Below, one piece after another: positions 45,104 to 54,257 of a DNA stretch of 63,711 bases (the stretch's first letter is position 1; every line of letters starts with the position of its first letter). The notes under the pieces were generated by a model, which did no database searches, was not told the DNA's origin, and worked only from the letters and a program-made list of their open reading frames with translations. The stretch lies in NCBI GenBank assembly GCA_019119595.1, contig DWWS01000025.1, forward strand, positions 1 to 63,711. Reading direction: 5' to 3'. Position numbers and translations under genes: made by a program. The stretch comes from Candidatus Eisenbergiella merdavium. GTDB taxonomy: Bacteria; Bacillota; Clostridia; Lachnospirales; Lachnospiraceae.

Positions 45104-45808
45104 GCTCATCAGCTCCAGATAGAAATTGGAATAGGTGGTGTTGACATAAGGGATCACGAACAAAAGCCCGATACAGCAGGTGAGAAGCCCCAGCAGATAG
45201 AGCGGGAGGAAGCTCACGTCCAGATAAAAGCGCCTTGCTTTGCTTCCCTTCATGATCCTGCGGCTGAAGCGCAGGCACTGGACGGCGGAAAGATCCGGGA
45301 AATCCAGCATGACGAAATAGCTCTGGGAGTACATCAGCATGATGATGACGGAGAGCACGAGTCCCAGGCAGAAGGTGAGGGTGACCGGGATCAGCATATA
45401 CAGAGAGTCGATCACCATCCACAGCCCCAGACAGAGAAACAGCGGCACGAAGCTTGCCAGCATCAGAAGAAGCTGGAAAAGCTGGATCAGGATGGCCTTG
45501 TCCGGGTGATGGGTAAAGCCGTAGAACACATCGCTGATGCGGATATTCCCGCCGCAGGAAATGTTCAGATACAGATAGGTCTGTCCTGCGATGAAAATAC
45601 CGCCAAGAAGCTGCAGAAAGCAATCCACGATGAAGCTGACGAGGATCCCCGGCATGCTCTGCATATCCACAGGGAAGCTGACCACGTTGCCGACCACAAG
45701 CATGATCGCTTCCACGATGAGCACCGCCGGGATCACCGTTCCGTATTTTCCAAGAAGCTGCCCCTTTGCCCGGGCCTTCAGCTCGGCTGAGGTTGCATGT
45801 CTTTCCAT
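45083..45808 (-). CDS. DUF975 family membrane protein
   Basis: A 241-residue polytopic membrane protein of the DUF975 family: N-terminal SAELKARAKGQLLGKYGTVIPA, then about five or six membrane spans, with a conserved middle segment QSYFVMLDFPDLSAVQCLRFSRRIMKGSKARRF. Function unknown. The longer frame starts at 45868, but the ATG at 45808 follows GGAATGGAG and gives the family N-terminus. It may be transcribed with the DUF4190 gene upstream. Confidence 0.85.
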   Translation of the reverse strand: MERHATSAELKARAKGQLLGKYGTVIPAVLIVEAIMLVVGNVVSFPVDMQSMPGILVSFIVDCFLQLLGGIFIAGQTYLYLNISCGGNIRISDVFYGFTHHPDKAILIQLFQLLLMLASFVPLFLCLGLWMVIDSLYMLIPVTLTFCLGLVLSVIIMLMYSQSYFVMLDFPDLSAVQCLRFSRRIMKGSKARRFYLDVSFLPLYLLGLLTCCIGLLFVIPYVNTTYSNFYLELMSKKEPLH

Positions 45809-45945
45809 AATGATTCTCCATTCCGAAGCGCCGTATTCCCGCGGGCAATGAGCCGGACAGCCGTGCATGGATATCCGGCGGCTGCCGTGCAGACCGTCTG
45901 CTGCGCTTCTATGGCAGACGGATATCAGAACCTGAGGGAGCCTCC

Positions 45946-46392
45946 TTACCGGTATCCGCCGTAGATATCCTCCATCTCATCCCAGGCGTCGTCGAAGCTT
46001 TCCCCATAAAAATATTCGTAATAATAGTTTAGCTGGTCATGAAATTCCTTCTGCATGTCCGGATTGGTGAACAGAAGCAGAAAGGCGCTCGCTACGATCA
46101 GAACGTTGACGACCAGCCCGAGCACGGCGGTCAGCACTCCCACCTTCGCGTTGGGGAGCATGGCCCGGTCATTCCCTTTGGATAAAAGGGCGAGAATGAC
46201 GGAAAGGCCGCCGCAGACGAGGGGCGGAAAGACCGTTCCCGTAAAGGCGCTCAAGATGGCAAGGATGCCAAGCACCATGGAAGCCGTTGCGAAGCCGCTG
46301 CCCGGATGCCTGGTGGGCGGTGTATAATACGGCGGAACGCCGGAATTGCTGTTTTGCCAGGGCGGAATCTGCCCGTTGTTGTAGTTGTCCAT
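45946..46392 (-). CDS. DUF4190-like membrane protein
   Basis: A 148-residue protein: an Asn/Pro/Tyr-rich N-terminus (MDNYNNGQIPPWQNSNSG...), two membrane segments (ASMVLGILAILSAFTGTVFPPLVCGGLSVILALL and VGVLTAVLGLVVNVLIVASAFLLLF) and an acidic, Tyr-rich C-terminal tail (YYYEYFYGESFDDAWDEMEDIYGG). This is the usual build of DUF4190 proteins, of unknown function. ATG at 46392 follows AAAGGAG; the frame extends further upstream without support. Confidence 0.8.
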   Translation of the reverse strand: MDNYNNGQIPPWQNSNSGVPPYYTPPTRHPGSGFATASMVLGILAILSAFTGTVFPPLVCGGLSVILALLSKGNDRAMLPNAKVGVLTAVLGLVVNVLIVASAFLLLFTNPDMQKEFHDQLNYYYEYFYGESFDDAWDEMEDIYGGYR

Positions 46393-46492
46393 ATTTTTCG
46401 CGTCTCCTTTTGTGCAGGAACTCTTCTGGAAGATATTGTAGCACGCGCCGGCGTGCCTGACAAATGAAAAAAGTATGAAGGGAAGGTAACGC

Positions 46493-46522
46493 TTGAAATC
46501 CGGCATTCCCATCTATTATAAT
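46493..46522 (+). promoter_or_regulatory. Promoter of tex
   Basis: TTGAAA (46493-46498), an 18-base spacer and TATAAT (46517-46522). The leader before the tex ATG is about 100 nt. Confidence 0.65.
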
Positions 46523-46625
46523 AAAGGAGCGTCCCGCAGATCTCCAAAAAGCGGAGAGGGCGGGAGGCTCATTTTTTTCAGGAAAGGGACGACCTGTCTG
46601 TGCGGCAGGAAACACGGGCAATACC

Positions 46626-49121
46626 ATGGATATCACAGGAAAACTGACAGAGGAACTGAAGGTACAGAAATGGCAGGTAGAGGCGGCGGTGAAGCTGATC
46701 GACGAGGGGAACACCATCCCCTTCATTTCCCGCTACCGCAAGGAGGCCACGGGGTCTTTGAACGACGAGCAGTTAAGAGACCTCTATGACCGGCTGAACT
46801 ATCTGAGGAATCTGGAGGAAAAGAAGGAACAGGTGCTTTCCTCCATAGAGGAGCAGGGAAAGCTGACCGAGGAGCTGAAAAGCCGCATCCTGGCGGCGGA
46901 GACCCTGGTGGTGGTGGACGACCTCTACCGGCCGTACCGCCCCAAGAGAAGGACCAGAGCCAGCGTGGCGAAGGAAAAGGGGCTGGAGGGTCTGGCTCAG
47001 ATCATCCTGGCGCAGGAGACAAGCCGCCCTCTGGAGGAGGAAGCGGCGGCCTATGTGAGTGAGGAAAAGGGCGTGGAGAGCGCCGCGGACGCGCTGCAGG
47101 GCGCGAAGGATATCATTGCGGAGATGATATCCGACGAGGCGGACTACCGCATTTTCATCCGCGATCTCACCTTTGCGGAAGGAAAACTGGTCAGCACGGC
47201 CAAGGACGAAAAGGCGGCCAGCGTCTACGAGACCTATTACGATTATGAGGAGCCTCTGAAAAAAGCGGCGGGGCACCGCGTCCTTGCCCTGAACCGGGGA
47301 GAAAAGGAAAAATTCCTCACCGTGAAGGTGGAGGCCCCCGAGGAGCGGATCCTGCAGTATCTGGGGAAAAAGATCATAACAAAGCAGAACGGCTTCACGG
47401 AGCCTGCTCTTAAGGAGGCCATCGCGGACAGCTACGACCGCCTCATCGCGCCCGCCATCGAAAGGGAGATCAGGAACGACCTGACTGAAAAGGCGGAGGA
47501 TGGAGCGATCTCCGTATTTGGGAAAAATCTGGAGCAGCTCCTCATGCAGCCGCCCATCGCGGGACGGGTGGTGCTTGGCTGGGATCCGGCCTTCCGCACG
47601 GGCTGCAAGCTGGCCGTGGTGGACGAGACGGGAAAGGTGTTGGACACGAAGGTGATCTATCCCACCGCGCCCCAGAATAAGGTGGAAGAGGCGAAAAGAG
47701 AGCTGAAGCGTCTCATTGACAAATATCACGTTTCCCTCATCTCCGTGGGGAACGGAACCGCCTCAAGGGAATCCGAGCAGGTGATCGTGCAGCTGCTGAA
47801 GGAACTCTCCACACCGGTTCAGTACGTGATCGTGAACGAGGCGGGCGCATCGGTCTACTCGGCCAGCAAGCTTGCCACGGAGGAATTTCCCAATTTTGAC
47901 GTGGGACAGAGAAGCGCGGCTTCCATCGCAAGACGCCTGCAGGATCCGCTGGCGGAGCTGGTGAAGATCGACCCGAAATCCATCGGCGTGGGCCAGTATC
48001 AGCATGATATGAACCAGAAGAAGCTCTCCGAGGCCCTGGAGGGCGTGGTGGAGGACTGCGTAAACCGGGTGGGTGTGGACCTGAATACGGCCTCCGCCTC
48101 CCTGCTGGAATACATTTCCGGAATCAGCAAGACCATCGCGAAGAACATCGTGGAATACCGGGAGACCAACGGACGCTTCACCAGCCGAAAACAGCTTCTC
48201 AAGGTGTCGAAGCTGGGCCCCAGGGCCTATGAACAGTGCGCCGGTTTCCTGCGCATCCAGGACGGGGAAAATCCGCTGGACGCCACCAGCGTGCACCCCG
48301 AATCCTATGAGGCGACCATGAAGCTTCTGGACCGCCTCGGCATGACCCTCGCTGATGTAAAGAAGCTGCAGGCCCAGGCCGCGAGAGACGCAAAAACAGC
48401 AAAAACCGCGCAGGCGGCCCGGAGCCAGGAAATCCAAAACGGCTCCACCTCTGCGAAAACAGCCTCCGCGCAGACGGCTCAGACGCAGGCAAAATCCGGC
48501 AGACCGGTGGTGATCCGCAACACGAACACCGCAATGGGAAGGGCCCTCGCGGCGGCAATGGGAGGCCTTTCCCTGGAAGAGGAGCGCGGCGGACAGGACG
48601 GAGGGAACGCAAAGAAGCAGACTGGAGGGGACGCAGGGAAGCAGGCCGCACAGCCCCGGAACGGACAGGAAAAGCCTTCCGTCGGTCAGACCGCGGGTCT
48701 GGAGCGCCGGGTTGGAGACAAGGCGAAGATGGCGCAGGAGCTTGGCATCGGAGAGATCACTCTGACGGACATCCTGAAGGAGCTGGAAAAGCCCGCGAGA
48801 GACCCGAGAGAGGACATGCCCGCCCCGATCCTGCGCAGCGACGTTCTCGACATGAAGGATCTAAAGCCCGGCATGATCCTGAAGGGAACTGTCCGCAACG
48901 TCATCGACTTCGGCGCCTTTGTGGACATCGGCGTGCACCAGGACGGGCTGGTTCACATCTCCCGGATCACAGACCGTTTCATCAAACATCCGCTGGAGGC
49001 GGTCAGCGTGGGCGACGTGGTGGATGTGAAGGTTCTGGACGTGGATGTGGCCAAAAAGAGGATCTCCCTCACCATGCGGCTGGATCAGGAGGACGCGCCG
49101 AAGGGAAAGCAGAAGAAATAG
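46626..49121 (+). CDS. tex: Tex family transcription accessory / RNA-binding protein
   Basis: An 831-residue Tex protein: N-terminal Tex region (EAAVKLIDEGNTIPFISRYRKEATG), YqgF-like RNase H fold (LGWDPAFRTGCKLAVVDETG), helix-hairpin-helix region (LNTASASLLEYISGISKTIAKNIV...GRF) and C-terminal S1 domain (about 749-825, GMILKGTVRNVIDFGAFVDIGVHQDGLVHIS). Tex binds nucleic acid and affects transcription. It is longer than usual because of a low-complexity Ala/Lys/Gln/Gly-rich insert at about residues 580-700 between HhH and S1. The ribosome binding site is weak. Confidence 0.94.
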   Translation: MDITGKLTEELKVQKWQVEAAVKLIDEGNTIPFISRYRKEATGSLNDEQLRDLYDRLNYLRNLEEKKEQVLSSIEEQGKLTEELKSRILAAETLVVVDDLYRPYRPKRRTRASVAKEKGLEGLAQIILAQETSRPLEEEAAAYVSEEKGVESAADALQGAKDIIAEMISDEADYRIFIRDLTFAEGKLVSTAKDEKAASVYETYYDYEEPLKKAAGHRVLALNRGEKEKFLTVKVEAPEERILQYLGKKIITKQNGFTEPALKEAIADSYDRLIAPAIEREIRNDLTEKAEDGAISVFGKNLEQLLMQPPIAGRVVLGWDPAFRTGCKLAVVDETGKVLDTKVIYPTAPQNKVEEAKRELKRLIDKYHVSLISVGNGTASRESEQVIVQLLKELSTPVQYVIVNEAGASVYSASKLATEEFPNFDVGQRSAASIARRLQDPLAELVKIDPKSIGVGQYQHDMNQKKLSEALEGVVEDCVNRVGVDLNTASASLLEYISGISKTIAKNIVEYRETNGRFTSRKQLLKVSKLGPRAYEQCAGFLRIQDGENPLDATSVHPESYEATMKLLDRLGMTLADVKKLQAQAARDAKTAKTAQAARSQEIQNGSTSAKTASAQTAQTQAKSGRPVVIRNTNTAMGRALAAAMGGLSLEEERGGQDGGNAKKQTGGDAGKQAAQPRNGQEKPSVGQTAGLERRVGDKAKMAQELGIGEITLTDILKELEKPARDPREDMPAPILRSDVLDMKDLKPGMILKGTVRNVIDFGAFVDIGVHQDGLVHISRITDRFIKHPLEAVSVGDVVDVKVLDVDVAKKRISLTMRLDQEDAPKGKQKK

Positions 49122-49158
49122 GAAAGACAAATAGGATAGACATAAGAAAGATATAAGA

Positions 49159-49184
49159 AATGAGGGGCCGCAAAAGCCCTCATT
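49159..49184. terminator. Possible terminator between tex and the diguanylate cyclase gene
   Basis: AATGAGGG (49159-49166) pairs with CCCTCATT (49177-49184). On the minus strand the stem is followed by a T-rich stretch; on the plus strand it is not. It probably ends the diguanylate cyclase transcript. Confidence 0.45.
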
Positions 49185-49214
49185 GGGAACATACTGAGAG
49201 CTCGGAGGTGATTT

Positions 49215-50678
49215 TTAACGGAACATGGAATGGATGCCTTTTCCTTTGCGCTTTGACGTATATAGGGCGGAGTCGGCCTTTTTGTATAATTCATGGAAAG
49301 AAGCGCCGTCCTGCGGAGCAAAGCAAAACCCGATGCTTGCCGACATATGCCAGCTGGCGTCACCGCTGATACAGTCACAGTCCAGCGTCTCATTCAGCAG
49401 CGAAGCCTTTTTCTTTGCCCATTCTTGGTCCGGGACAGGGAGCAGCGCAACAAACTCATCCCCTCCGATCCGGCCTAGAAGGCCGTTGTCCTCATGAACA
49501 CAGGAGCGGATCAGCTCAGAAAATCTGCGGATCACCGTATCGCCAAAGGCATGGCCGAATTTGTCGTTTGCCTGCTTGAAATTATCGATATCGAAAACAT
49601 AAAAGGCATACAGCTTCTCCGGATTTTTTCGCAGCAGATCATTAACAGCCGATCTTACGGCCGTCTGGTTTAAAAATCCGGTCATATGATCCGTCTGGGC
49701 GTGCCGCATCATGATATGTCTCCATTTCTGATTGCTCAGGAGCAGGAAAGCTATGTAAGCCGCAAATGCGACGGAGATCATGAATGTCAGAGTTGTGCCG
49801 GATCGATTCGCTTCACGTTCCATGGTTTTGGTCAGAGAGCTTGGAAAAACATGCAGAAGCATCCAGTCATTATCCGAAATTACGGCTATGGAAGCGTTGC
49901 CGGTTCCGCTGCTGTCCTGATATGTAAAATTGTATGGCTCGTGTTCTTCGAACGCCTTGTGGATATGGAAAAGAGTTTCGTCAGAAACAGTCCGGCCCCG
50001 GCCCTCGTCAAAGATGTCAAAAACATTTGTGATATCATCATCGCCGACACATGAGATGACGGTCCCATCCCTCATGCACAGGTACGCGGCGGCAGATTCT
50101 CCAAAAAGCTCTGCACTGATCGAACTTAAAAGAGTTTCCTCCCGGTACATTCCGTTCAGTACGCCAAAAATCTTCCCATCATAATGAAGGGGCGTATAAA
50201 AGCAGATCAAGGTTTCAGTCGTGATCCTGGAATTGAAAATGATAAAGTTGCCTGTCTGTCCGTTGATGCCTTTTAAATAATTTTCCCGGTCAGTTGAATC
50301 TGAGTTTAAGCCGTAAGCATTGTGATTTAGGCCCGAAGAATCGATAAACTCAACGTAGTCAAATATAGAATTATCCTGCAGGAATTTCAGCAGTCCGGAA
50401 TTAACGTCCGGCTCGTCGATCCATTGTTCAACGGTTATTGCGAGTATATCCAGGCTTTTTTGGCGGGCGAGGAGCAGATCATCAAGACGCTGCGCCGTAA
50501 GCGAAGCGGTCTCCCCGATATATTTTTCATTCAGATCCAAAATATATCTGCGGTTTTCTACTATAAATATGATGTACGCAAGCAAAATGATGATCAGCAA
50601 AAGCACTGGCACAAGGATTTTTGTCCATACGGATTTCCTGCCGACAGAGCGCATTGACATTGCCGATTGATCTTTCAT
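49215..50678 (-). CDS. Membrane diguanylate cyclase with extracellular sensor
   Basis: A 487-residue protein predicted to make cyclic di-GMP. Membrane helices near residues 19-39 (ILVPVLLLIIILLAYIIFIV) and about 298-318 (FMISVAFAAYIAFLLL) enclose an extracellular Cache-like sensor. The GGDEF domain (about 335-487) has FDIDNFKQANDKFGHAFGD and an intact GRIGGDEF. The usual inhibitory RxxD five residues before GGDEF is absent (EDNG), so product inhibition is probably weak. ATG at 50678 follows GGAATGGAG. No c-di-GMP riboswitch or EAL protein lies nearby. Confidence 0.92.
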   Translation of the reverse strand: MKDQSAMSMRSVGRKSVWTKILVPVLLLIIILLAYIIFIVENRRYILDLNEKYIGETASLTAQRLDDLLLARQKSLDILAITVEQWIDEPDVNSGLLKFLQDNSIFDYVEFIDSSGLNHNAYGLNSDSTDRENYLKGINGQTGNFIIFNSRITTETLICFYTPLHYDGKIFGVLNGMYREETLLSSISAELFGESAAAYLCMRDGTVISCVGDDDITNVFDIFDEGRGRTVSDETLFHIHKAFEEHEPYNFTYQDSSGTGNASIAVISDNDWMLLHVFPSSLTKTMEREANRSGTTLTFMISVAFAAYIAFLLLSNQKWRHIMMRHAQTDHMTGFLNQTAVRSAVNDLLRKNPEKLYAFYVFDIDNFKQANDKFGHAFGDTVIRRFSELIRSCVHEDNGLLGRIGGDEFVALLPVPDQEWAKKKASLLNETLDCDCISGDASWHMSASIGFCFAPQDGASFHELYKKADSALYTSKRKGKGIHSMFR

Positions 50679-50964
50679 AAAAATCTCCATTCCGCCGCCT
50701 TTCAGTTGGCGGCACAAATAAGAGTACGATGGTCACGAAGTAGAAAGAAAAAAATCCTCTGTCTTATTTTACGTCAAATGTTTATCAAATGAAACAGGAA
50801 ATTTTGAATTTTTCGGTTATTTCAGAATATATTTGCAGGCGTACAAGGGACACAGGGAAAATGGCAAAATTCCGCTCCGGAAGAGACTGGCAAAGATGCT
50901 TCTCAAGCCATCAGCCCGCGGGCTCCATGCTTTCCACGCTGTAGAAAAACAGCGGATCCGTGAT

Positions 50965-51735
50965 TCATTCCTCCTTCGGCAGCGCCTTCTGAAAATGCTG
51001 GTAGTCCTTCATGGTTTTCCAGTGACCGCCCCAGGTAAAGCCGTGCTCTGTGAAAAGCCGATAGCACAGATCGCTTTCATCGATCTTGCCTGGAAAATCC
51101 AGGCTTCTGTCCGCATAGGCGGCTCCCGCGGCAGGGGAAACGCGCTGCTTTCCGTCAGGCCAGGTCACATAAGGATTATACAAAGGATTGATATCGACGG
51201 CAAGCCCGTAGGCGTGCCTGGACAGGCTGCTGGTGCCGTCCACAACGCGGTAGTTGAAGCAGGATGTGTTGTTGTGCTCCATGGAAAGCGTATCGTCCCC
51301 GCCGTATTCGTCCACAAGCCGCACGCTTTCCAGGGGATATTCAGCCAGGAACAGCTCATAAAAAATTTCCGCAAGATCCTGTGCGATGGCTTTGTTGCAG
51401 ATGATCTCACCAACCTGCTCATCCCCGCAAAAATCATAGTAAAGAATATTCAGATACCGCAGATCCTCATAGGGGACGATGCAGCCCTCTCCGTAGGAAA
51501 TGCCGGTGATCCGTTCCTTTACCGCTTCGCTGAGAGGCTCATAAAAGAAGCCCTCCTGGTACGTGACGCGCTCGGCGCCTGCCTCCGCCGAGGCGGCGGA
51601 CAGATCTTCCTTTGCCTGAACAGACGCGGGCTGATACGCCGTCAGACAAAGGGACGCGCACATGACAACGGCGGCTTTATGGAATAAACGGGGAAAAGCA
51701 TGGCGCGCTGAAAAAGCTTTGTTTTTATGCTTCAT
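50965..51735 (-). CDS. Secreted M15 family peptidase (D-Ala-D-Ala carboxypeptidase-like)
   Basis: A 256-residue exported peptidase of the M15 family (VanY/CwlK-like) that trims peptidoglycan peptides. The signal peptide is AAVVMCASLCLTAYQPASVQA. Zinc ligands are in SRHAYGLAVDINP (His and Asp) and DYQHFQ near the C-terminus, with GFTWGGHWKTMKDY typical of the L-Ala-D-Glu peptidase branch. ATG at 51735 is preceded by AAAGGAGG; the longer upstream frame runs through the FMN riboswitch region and is not real. Confidence 0.9.
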   Translation of the reverse strand: MKHKNKAFSARHAFPRLFHKAAVVMCASLCLTAYQPASVQAKEDLSAASAEAGAERVTYQEGFFYEPLSEAVKERITGISYGEGCIVPYEDLRYLNILYYDFCGDEQVGEIICNKAIAQDLAEIFYELFLAEYPLESVRLVDEYGGDDTLSMEHNNTSCFNYRVVDGTSSLSRHAYGLAVDINPLYNPYVTWPDGKQRVSPAAGAAYADRSLDFPGKIDESDLCYRLFTEHGFTWGGHWKTMKDYQHFQKALPKEE

Positions 51736-51871
51736 GCAGGAATAACCTCCTTTCAGAACGGGCGCTTTGGGATCATTTCCCTTCCCATTATAAACGGTTC
51801 GGACGGCGGAAGCAAAGAAAAAACGGAAGAAAATGTGGATACACGGAAAAATGGAAAATGCGGACAGGTTC

Positions 51872-51899
51872 TTGACAGCCTCGATTTTTCTGGTATGAT
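51872..51899 (+). promoter_or_regulatory. Promoter of the FMN riboswitch-ribU unit
   Basis: TTGACA (51872-51877), a 16-base spacer and TATGAT (51894-51899), about 55 bases upstream of the riboswitch. Confidence 0.75.
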
Positions 51900-51956
51900 A
51901 AAAAAGTAACCGATAAACTGCGGCCACGGCCGCGTCAGAAACTACATAAAAGGTAA

Positions 51957-52101
51957 CGTTCTTCAGGGTTGGGTGCAATTCCCTACCGGCGGTGAAGCTG
52001 TATATGGCCTGTGCCATGCTGCAGATGAGTCCGCGACCCGCCGACGGCGGCTGATCCGGTTGGAATCCGGAACCGACAGTACAGTCTGGATGGAAGAAGA
52101 A
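51957..52101 (+). promoter_or_regulatory. FMN riboswitch (RFN element)
   Basis: The segment starting TTCTTCAGGGTTGGGTG, with AATTCCCTACCGGCGGTGAAG and, further on, GAGTCCGCGACCC, GGTTGGAATCCGG and AACCGACAGT, matches the conserved core of the RFN element. A perfect terminator follows at 52173. FMN binding would therefore stop transcription before the riboflavin transporter gene. Confidence 0.96.
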
Positions 52102-52172
52102 TGATGCGGCGCTTTTCAGAGCGGCTCCGGCGGAGCCGGAAAGAGAAAAGACCCGCTGAATTTTGAAACAGC

Positions 52173-52201
52173 CCCGGAGAAGCGATTCTCCGGGTTTTTT
52201 T
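52173..52201 (+). terminator. Riboswitch terminator
   Basis: CCCGGAGAA (52173-52181), loop GCGA, TTCTCCGGG (52186-52194), then seven T. It is the expression platform of the FMN riboswitch. Confidence 0.93.
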
Positions 52202-52300
52202 GTGTAAAAATTGAAGAACCTGCCTTTCATGCGGCAAAGGACACGCCGTGCAGACGGCGTCCGTTGTTTGCGGCCCGACAGGCCGCGGAAAGGAAGCATT

Positions 52301-53023
52301 ATGAGCACTCTTGCAGCAACAGTCATGGAAAACATTGTTTTTGTCCTGGAATTTCTGGGACTTGTGGTGGCGATGGTCCTGATCGCCTATTTCGCGGAGC
52401 GGTTTGAGAGAAAACGAAACGGCGTGCGGGAACGGACTCTCACCACACGAAAAATTGCGATGATCGGCGTTTTTTCCGCCATTGCGGCCGTCCTTCACAT
52501 GCTGGATTTCCCGATTCCCTTCGCCCCTTCCTTTTATAAGCTGGACTTCAGCGAGATCCCGGCCCTGATCGGTGCGTTTGCCTTCGGTCCGGTGGCGGCG
52601 GTCATGATCGAGTTCTGCAAGATCGTTCTTAAGCTTTTATTCAAGGGGACCTCCACCGCGTTTGTGGGAGATCTCGCCAACTTCATCATCGGCTGCAGCC
52701 TCCTGCTTCCCGCATCCATCCTTTACCTGTTCCGCAAAACAAAGAGGAACGCGGTGATCGGCTGTGTGGCAGGAACGATCATCATGACCATATTCGGCTC
52801 CGCCTTTAACGCCATCTACCTGATCCCCAAGTTTGCCCAGCTTTACGGGATGCCGCTGGAGTCCATCGTTGAGATGGGACATGTGATCAACCCTGCGATC
52901 AACAGCGTGAGCACCCTCGCTCTGTTTGCTGTGGTTCCGATGAACCTGCTGAAGGGAAGCGTGGTATCCGTCGTGACCATTCTGGTATACAAAAAGCTCA
53001 GCCCGATCCTGCACAAGGGCTGA
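52301..53023 (+). CDS. ribU: Riboflavin ECF transporter S component
   Basis: A 240-residue membrane S component that binds riboflavin and joins the shared EcfAA'T energising module, not encoded here. The core has KIAMIGVFSAIAAVLHMLDFPIPFAP, LDFSEIPALIGAFAFGPVAAVMIEFCK and an LLKGTSTAFVGDLANF segment typical of RibU. An extra N-terminal membrane helix (IVFVLEFLGLVVAMVLIAYFAERF) precedes the core. ATG at 52301 follows AAAGGAAG. The FMN riboswitch upstream confirms the substrate. Confidence 0.95.
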   Translation: MSTLAATVMENIVFVLEFLGLVVAMVLIAYFAERFERKRNGVRERTLTTRKIAMIGVFSAIAAVLHMLDFPIPFAPSFYKLDFSEIPALIGAFAFGPVAAVMIEFCKIVLKLLFKGTSTAFVGDLANFIIGCSLLLPASILYLFRKTKRNAVIGCVAGTIIMTIFGSAFNAIYLIPKFAQLYGMPLESIVEMGHVINPAINSVSTLALFAVVPMNLLKGSVVSVVTILVYKKLSPILHKG

Positions 53024-53035
53024 GGGATTCCTGAA

Positions 53036-53082
53036 CAAAAAAAGCTCCCGCGGCCGGAACCGTTCCGGGCGGGAGCTTTTTT
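53036..53082 (+). terminator. Terminator after ribU
   Basis: AAAAAAAGCTCCCG pairs with CGGGAGCTTTTTT around a GC-rich loop with its own pairing. It is strong and close to symmetrical. Confidence 0.92.
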
Positions 53083-53096
53083 AGAAACGAGGGAGG

Positions 53097-53121
53097 GCCG
53101 GCATCCTTTTGGGATGCCGGC
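53097..53121 (+). repeat. Perfect 10-bp hairpin at the start of the AT-rich gap
   Basis: GCCGGCATCC (53097-53106) and GGATGCCGGC (53112-53121) with a TTTTG loop. It resembles the other short-loop hairpins at gene borders in this window. Confidence 0.6.
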
Positions 53122-53517
53122 AAGTTATGAAAAAGAAATCTATCTGAAAAAGTCTTGTTGGCTTTGTTTGATTATACGATACCATCCATGTATGGAAGAA
53201 TCGTGTTCTGTTTTTGAAGAAATTGTGAAGCTTTTGAAACCAAATGGTGAATCTCTCTTTTTTTCGATATCCTCAGTATGTCCAGCTCTATCGATCTTAT
53301 ACAAAGTATTGCTTTTCTTTCTGCTCTGTCGAATGATGCGGTCCCTCCAAATTGACTTTTAGAAAAAATTAAGGAAAATTTAAAAGAAGCAGGCTGTAAT
53401 TTTAAAGGCGCTCATAGTATGATGTGTGGTGCAGGCCGGACGGAAGCCTGCAAAAGATCAGAACTGCTTGACAAAGGAAACGAAATGAATTATTGTATTG
53501 TGGAAATAAGACAATAA
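53114..53517 (+). pseudogene. AT-rich decayed coding region
   Basis: This stretch is clearly more AT-rich than its surroundings. One frame (53114-53362) reads FEEIVKLLKPNGES, and a second frame continues with LFFDILSMSSSIDLIQSIAF, a TGA at 53353-53355, then LLEKIKENLKEAGCNFKG and on to a stop at 53515. Joined across a frameshift and one stop, these look like one helical protein. I could not identify it. A remnant of a lost or transferred gene is the best reading; no insertion sequence ends are visible. Confidence 0.35.
53468..53496 (+). promoter_or_regulatory. Promoter of the MacB-like operon
   Basis: TTGACA (53468-53473), a 17-base spacer and TATTGT (53491-53496), about 45 bases before the ATPase gene. 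It lies inside the decayed region. Confidence 0.65.
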
Positions 53518-53539
53518 TACAAGCGGAAAGAAGGAGCTT

Positions 53540-54235
53540 ATGAGTGCACTGGTAGAAGTGAAAGACATGTGCAAGATTTATAATCCGGGAGAGAATGAGG
53601 TGCGGGCGCTGGATCATGTCAGCGTGACCATCGAGGAGAACGAGTTCGTGGCGATCATCGGTCATTCCGGTTCCGGAAAATCCACTCTGATGAACATGCT
53701 CGGCTGCCTGGATGTGCCGACCAGCGGAACCTATCTGCTCCATGATCAGGATGTATCCGGGATGAGCGACGACGAGCTGTCGGATATCAGGAACCGGGAG
53801 ATCGGCTTCATTTTTCAGGGCTTCAATCTGATCCAGAATCTGACGGCGCTGGAAAATGTGGAGCTTCCGTTGATCTACAGGGGAGTGGGAAAGAGGGAAC
53901 GCACTGAGCTTTCCCGGAAGGCGCTGATCAAGGTAGGGCTGGAAAAGCGGATGACGCATAAGCCGGCGGAGATGTCCGGAGGACAGCAGCAGAGAGTGGC
54001 AATCGCGAGAGCCATCGCGCAGGCCCCTCCCGTGATCCTGGCGGACGAGCCGACCGGAAATCTGGATTCCGGCTCCACCGTTGAGATTATGGGAATCCTG
54101 AAGGAGCTTCACCGGGAGGGCAGGACGGTGATCATCATCACCCATGATAATGATATTGCCGCGCAGGCGGAACGGGTGATACGCATTAAGGACGGACATA
54201 TCGTAGAGGATTATCAGCAGCAGAATCTGGCATAG
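53540..54235 (+). CDS. ABC transporter ATP-binding protein, MacB/LolD type
   Basis: A 231-residue ATPase with Walker [11 protein letters not shown]-loop [22 protein letters not shown] (diagnostic of the MacB/LolD group), signature [14 protein letters not shown], Walker [14 protein letters not shown] and the switch His in IITHD. It forms a mechanotransmission or efflux complex with the next two genes. ATG at 53540 follows AAGGAG. Confidence 0.95.
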   Translation: MSALVEVKDMCKIYNPGENEVRALDHVSVTIEENEFVAIIGHSGSGKSTLMNMLGCLDVPTSGTYLLHDQDVSGMSDDELSDIRNREIGFIFQGFNLIQNLTALENVELPLIYRGVGKRERTELSRKALIKVGLEKRMTHKPAEMSGGQQQRVAIARAIAQAPPVILADEPTGNLDSGSTVEIMGILKELHREGRTVIIITHDNDIAAQAERVIRIKDGHIVEDYQQQNLA

Positions 54236-54257
54236 TGAGTGTAACATGGAGGAAAAA

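Noticed and set aside
51736..52335. Upstream extension of the M15 peptidase frame on the minus strand
   Set aside because: It would run through the FMN riboswitch, its terminator and the promoter. The ATG at 51735 has an AAAGGAGG site and a proper signal peptide.
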